The position numbers and the translations under genes are program-made. Below the pieces are notes generated by a model that was not told the DNA's origin, did not search any database, and worked only from the letters and a program-made list of their open reading frames with translations. From contig JAUXQH010000082.1 of NCBI GenBank assembly GCA_030685065.1, positions 1-64,000 of the forward strand: a stretch of 64,000 bases of DNA. Reading direction: 5' to 3'. This DNA is from Pseudomonadota bacterium (lineage in GTDB: Bacteria; Myxococcota_A; UBA796; SXON01). Every line of letters starts with the position of its first letter. Position 1 is the first letter of the stretch. Below, piece by piece: positions 63,435-64,000 of the stretch.

Positions 63435-64000
63435 ATGTCCCACACAGATCCTACTACTATTCCTGGCACGTGTCCAGTACGGATGCCCTTGCCGGCTGTC
63501 CACTGGCAGTTGCCCGACGACGCGCGCTTGGACCCTGCACCCTTGGGTCTCGACACCTTGGAAAGGACAACTCCGGTCCCCAACGCCCCCGCCCTCGGTC
63601 AGGCCCGTGTGTGGGCCGACCCGGAACTCCCGTTTCGCGTCACGCTCCGGAAGGCGGACGGCAGGAGCCTTGTGTCCCCCCACGTCATCGGCATCGGCTT
63701 CCGGCCGGACGGCGAAGGCCGGGGCGAGCCCATCCACCGCAAACCCCGCTCCACGCTCGACGAGCTGGCCGCGCAGCTCCCGAACGCCCTCCGTGCGGAG
63801 TTCCTCGCGTGTGGGAGGCGCCTCTACCCGGATCGAAACGTGCCGGCCCCCGTAGCAGAGATCTGGGAGCACCTCTTAAACCGGGCAAAGGCAGGCCGCG
63901 GTCTCCTTCCCCGGTTTGCACGGGAGGGCTTGGCGAACGCCATCGAACTCGATGGGGTTGCGCTCGGCAAGAAGGAACGCGCGTCATGTGGCGGCGCCTC
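63435..64000 (+). CDS. Unknown protein, cut by the window end
   Basis: An open frame of 188 codons with no stop before 64000. The ATG at 63435 (SHTDPTTIPG) has GAGGAG about ten bases before; a second ATG at 63483 is possible. A central block reads PFRVTLRKADGRSLVSPHVI, then GIGFRPDGEGRGEP. The C-terminal visible part is helical and basic. Codon use is consistent. Not recognised; the competing frames here are shadows. Confidence 0.55.
   Translation, partial: MSHTDPTTIPGTCPVRMPLPAVHWQLPDDARLDPAPLGLDTLERTTPVPNAPALGQARVWADPELPFRVTLRKADGRSLVSPHVIGIGFRPDGEGRGEPIHRKPRSTLDELAAQLPNALRAEFLACGRRLYPDRNVPAPVAEIWEHLLNRAKAGRGLLPRFAREGLANAIELDGVALGKKERASCGGA

Noticed and set aside
63310..63855. An 181-residue plus-strand frame
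   Set aside because: Its sequence is Arg/Ser/Pro-rich shadow; the frame starting at 63435 has better amino-acid order, an RBS and stays open to the window end.

Overview
The window is very GC-rich chromosomal DNA from a Gram-negative bacterium, most likely a myxobacterium or close relative (Myxococcota/deltaproteobacterial type). The signs are secreted proteins built from MopE-like Asp-rich metal-binding repeats, one ending in a MYXO-CTERM-like tail (Cys motif, membrane helix, Arg cluster); lipoproteins with Asp-Thr/Asp-Ala stalks; membrane Ser/Thr protein kinases; an HDOD-GGDEF protein; and DNA so GC-rich that most antisense frames stay open. No organism name can be proved from the sequence alone.

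Layout. 1-13.9 kb: a 62-bp hairpin-repeat array, a zinc-ribbon protein, a diguanylate cyclase, a coupled pair of surface MopE-like proteins, two membrane Ser/Thr kinases (one in a two-gene operon with a small lipoprotein), small membrane proteins and a DUF4139 protein. 14-21 kb: an SDR oxidoreductase, an RluA-type pseudouridine synthase, a DUF305-like lipoprotein, a solitary DNA methyltransferase, a PLP aminotransferase, a response regulator/HPt pair and a secreted metallophosphatase. 21-24.5 kb: a coupled five-haem cytochrome and multicopper oxidase. 24.5-30 kb: a decaying stretch with a broken histidine kinase and response regulator, a frameshifted remnant, a YD-repeat lipoprotein and two copies of a 63-bp-period repeat cassette. 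30-51.5 kb: mostly housekeeping: aspS, topB, serS followed by two tRNA-Ser genes and tRNA-Arg with a terminator, topA, xerC, transporters, plus exported lipoproteins and a second 62-bp repeat array. 51.5-55.4 kb: a J-domain/TPR gene whose 3' end is duplicated 1,000 bp downstream around an integrase relic and a GIY-YIG ORF, then purA, tRNA-Lys and tRNA-Glu.

From tRNA-Glu to the end (55.4-64 kb) the DNA is visibly less GC-rich and carries accessory genes: a PD-(D/E)XK-like nuclease candidate, a translationally coupled HNH nuclease plus HEPN protein (best candidate for an undescribed defence module), HTH and ribbon-helix-helix regulators, small unknown genes and a truncated tRNA 3' end. This looks like a genomic island or several tandem insertions beside a tRNA pair. 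No intact integrase is visible inside it, although a tyrosine-integrase relic lies 2.4 kb before the tRNA pair.

Links supported by sequence: ATGA or TGATG stop/start overlaps couple the two MopE genes, RR/HPt, cytochrome/oxidase, HNH/HEPN and the RHH gene with its partner. serS is followed 20 bp later by two of its own substrate tRNAs. Most other functions are family-level calls from motifs read by eye, and start sites were chosen from Shine-Dalgarno spacing and signal peptides.
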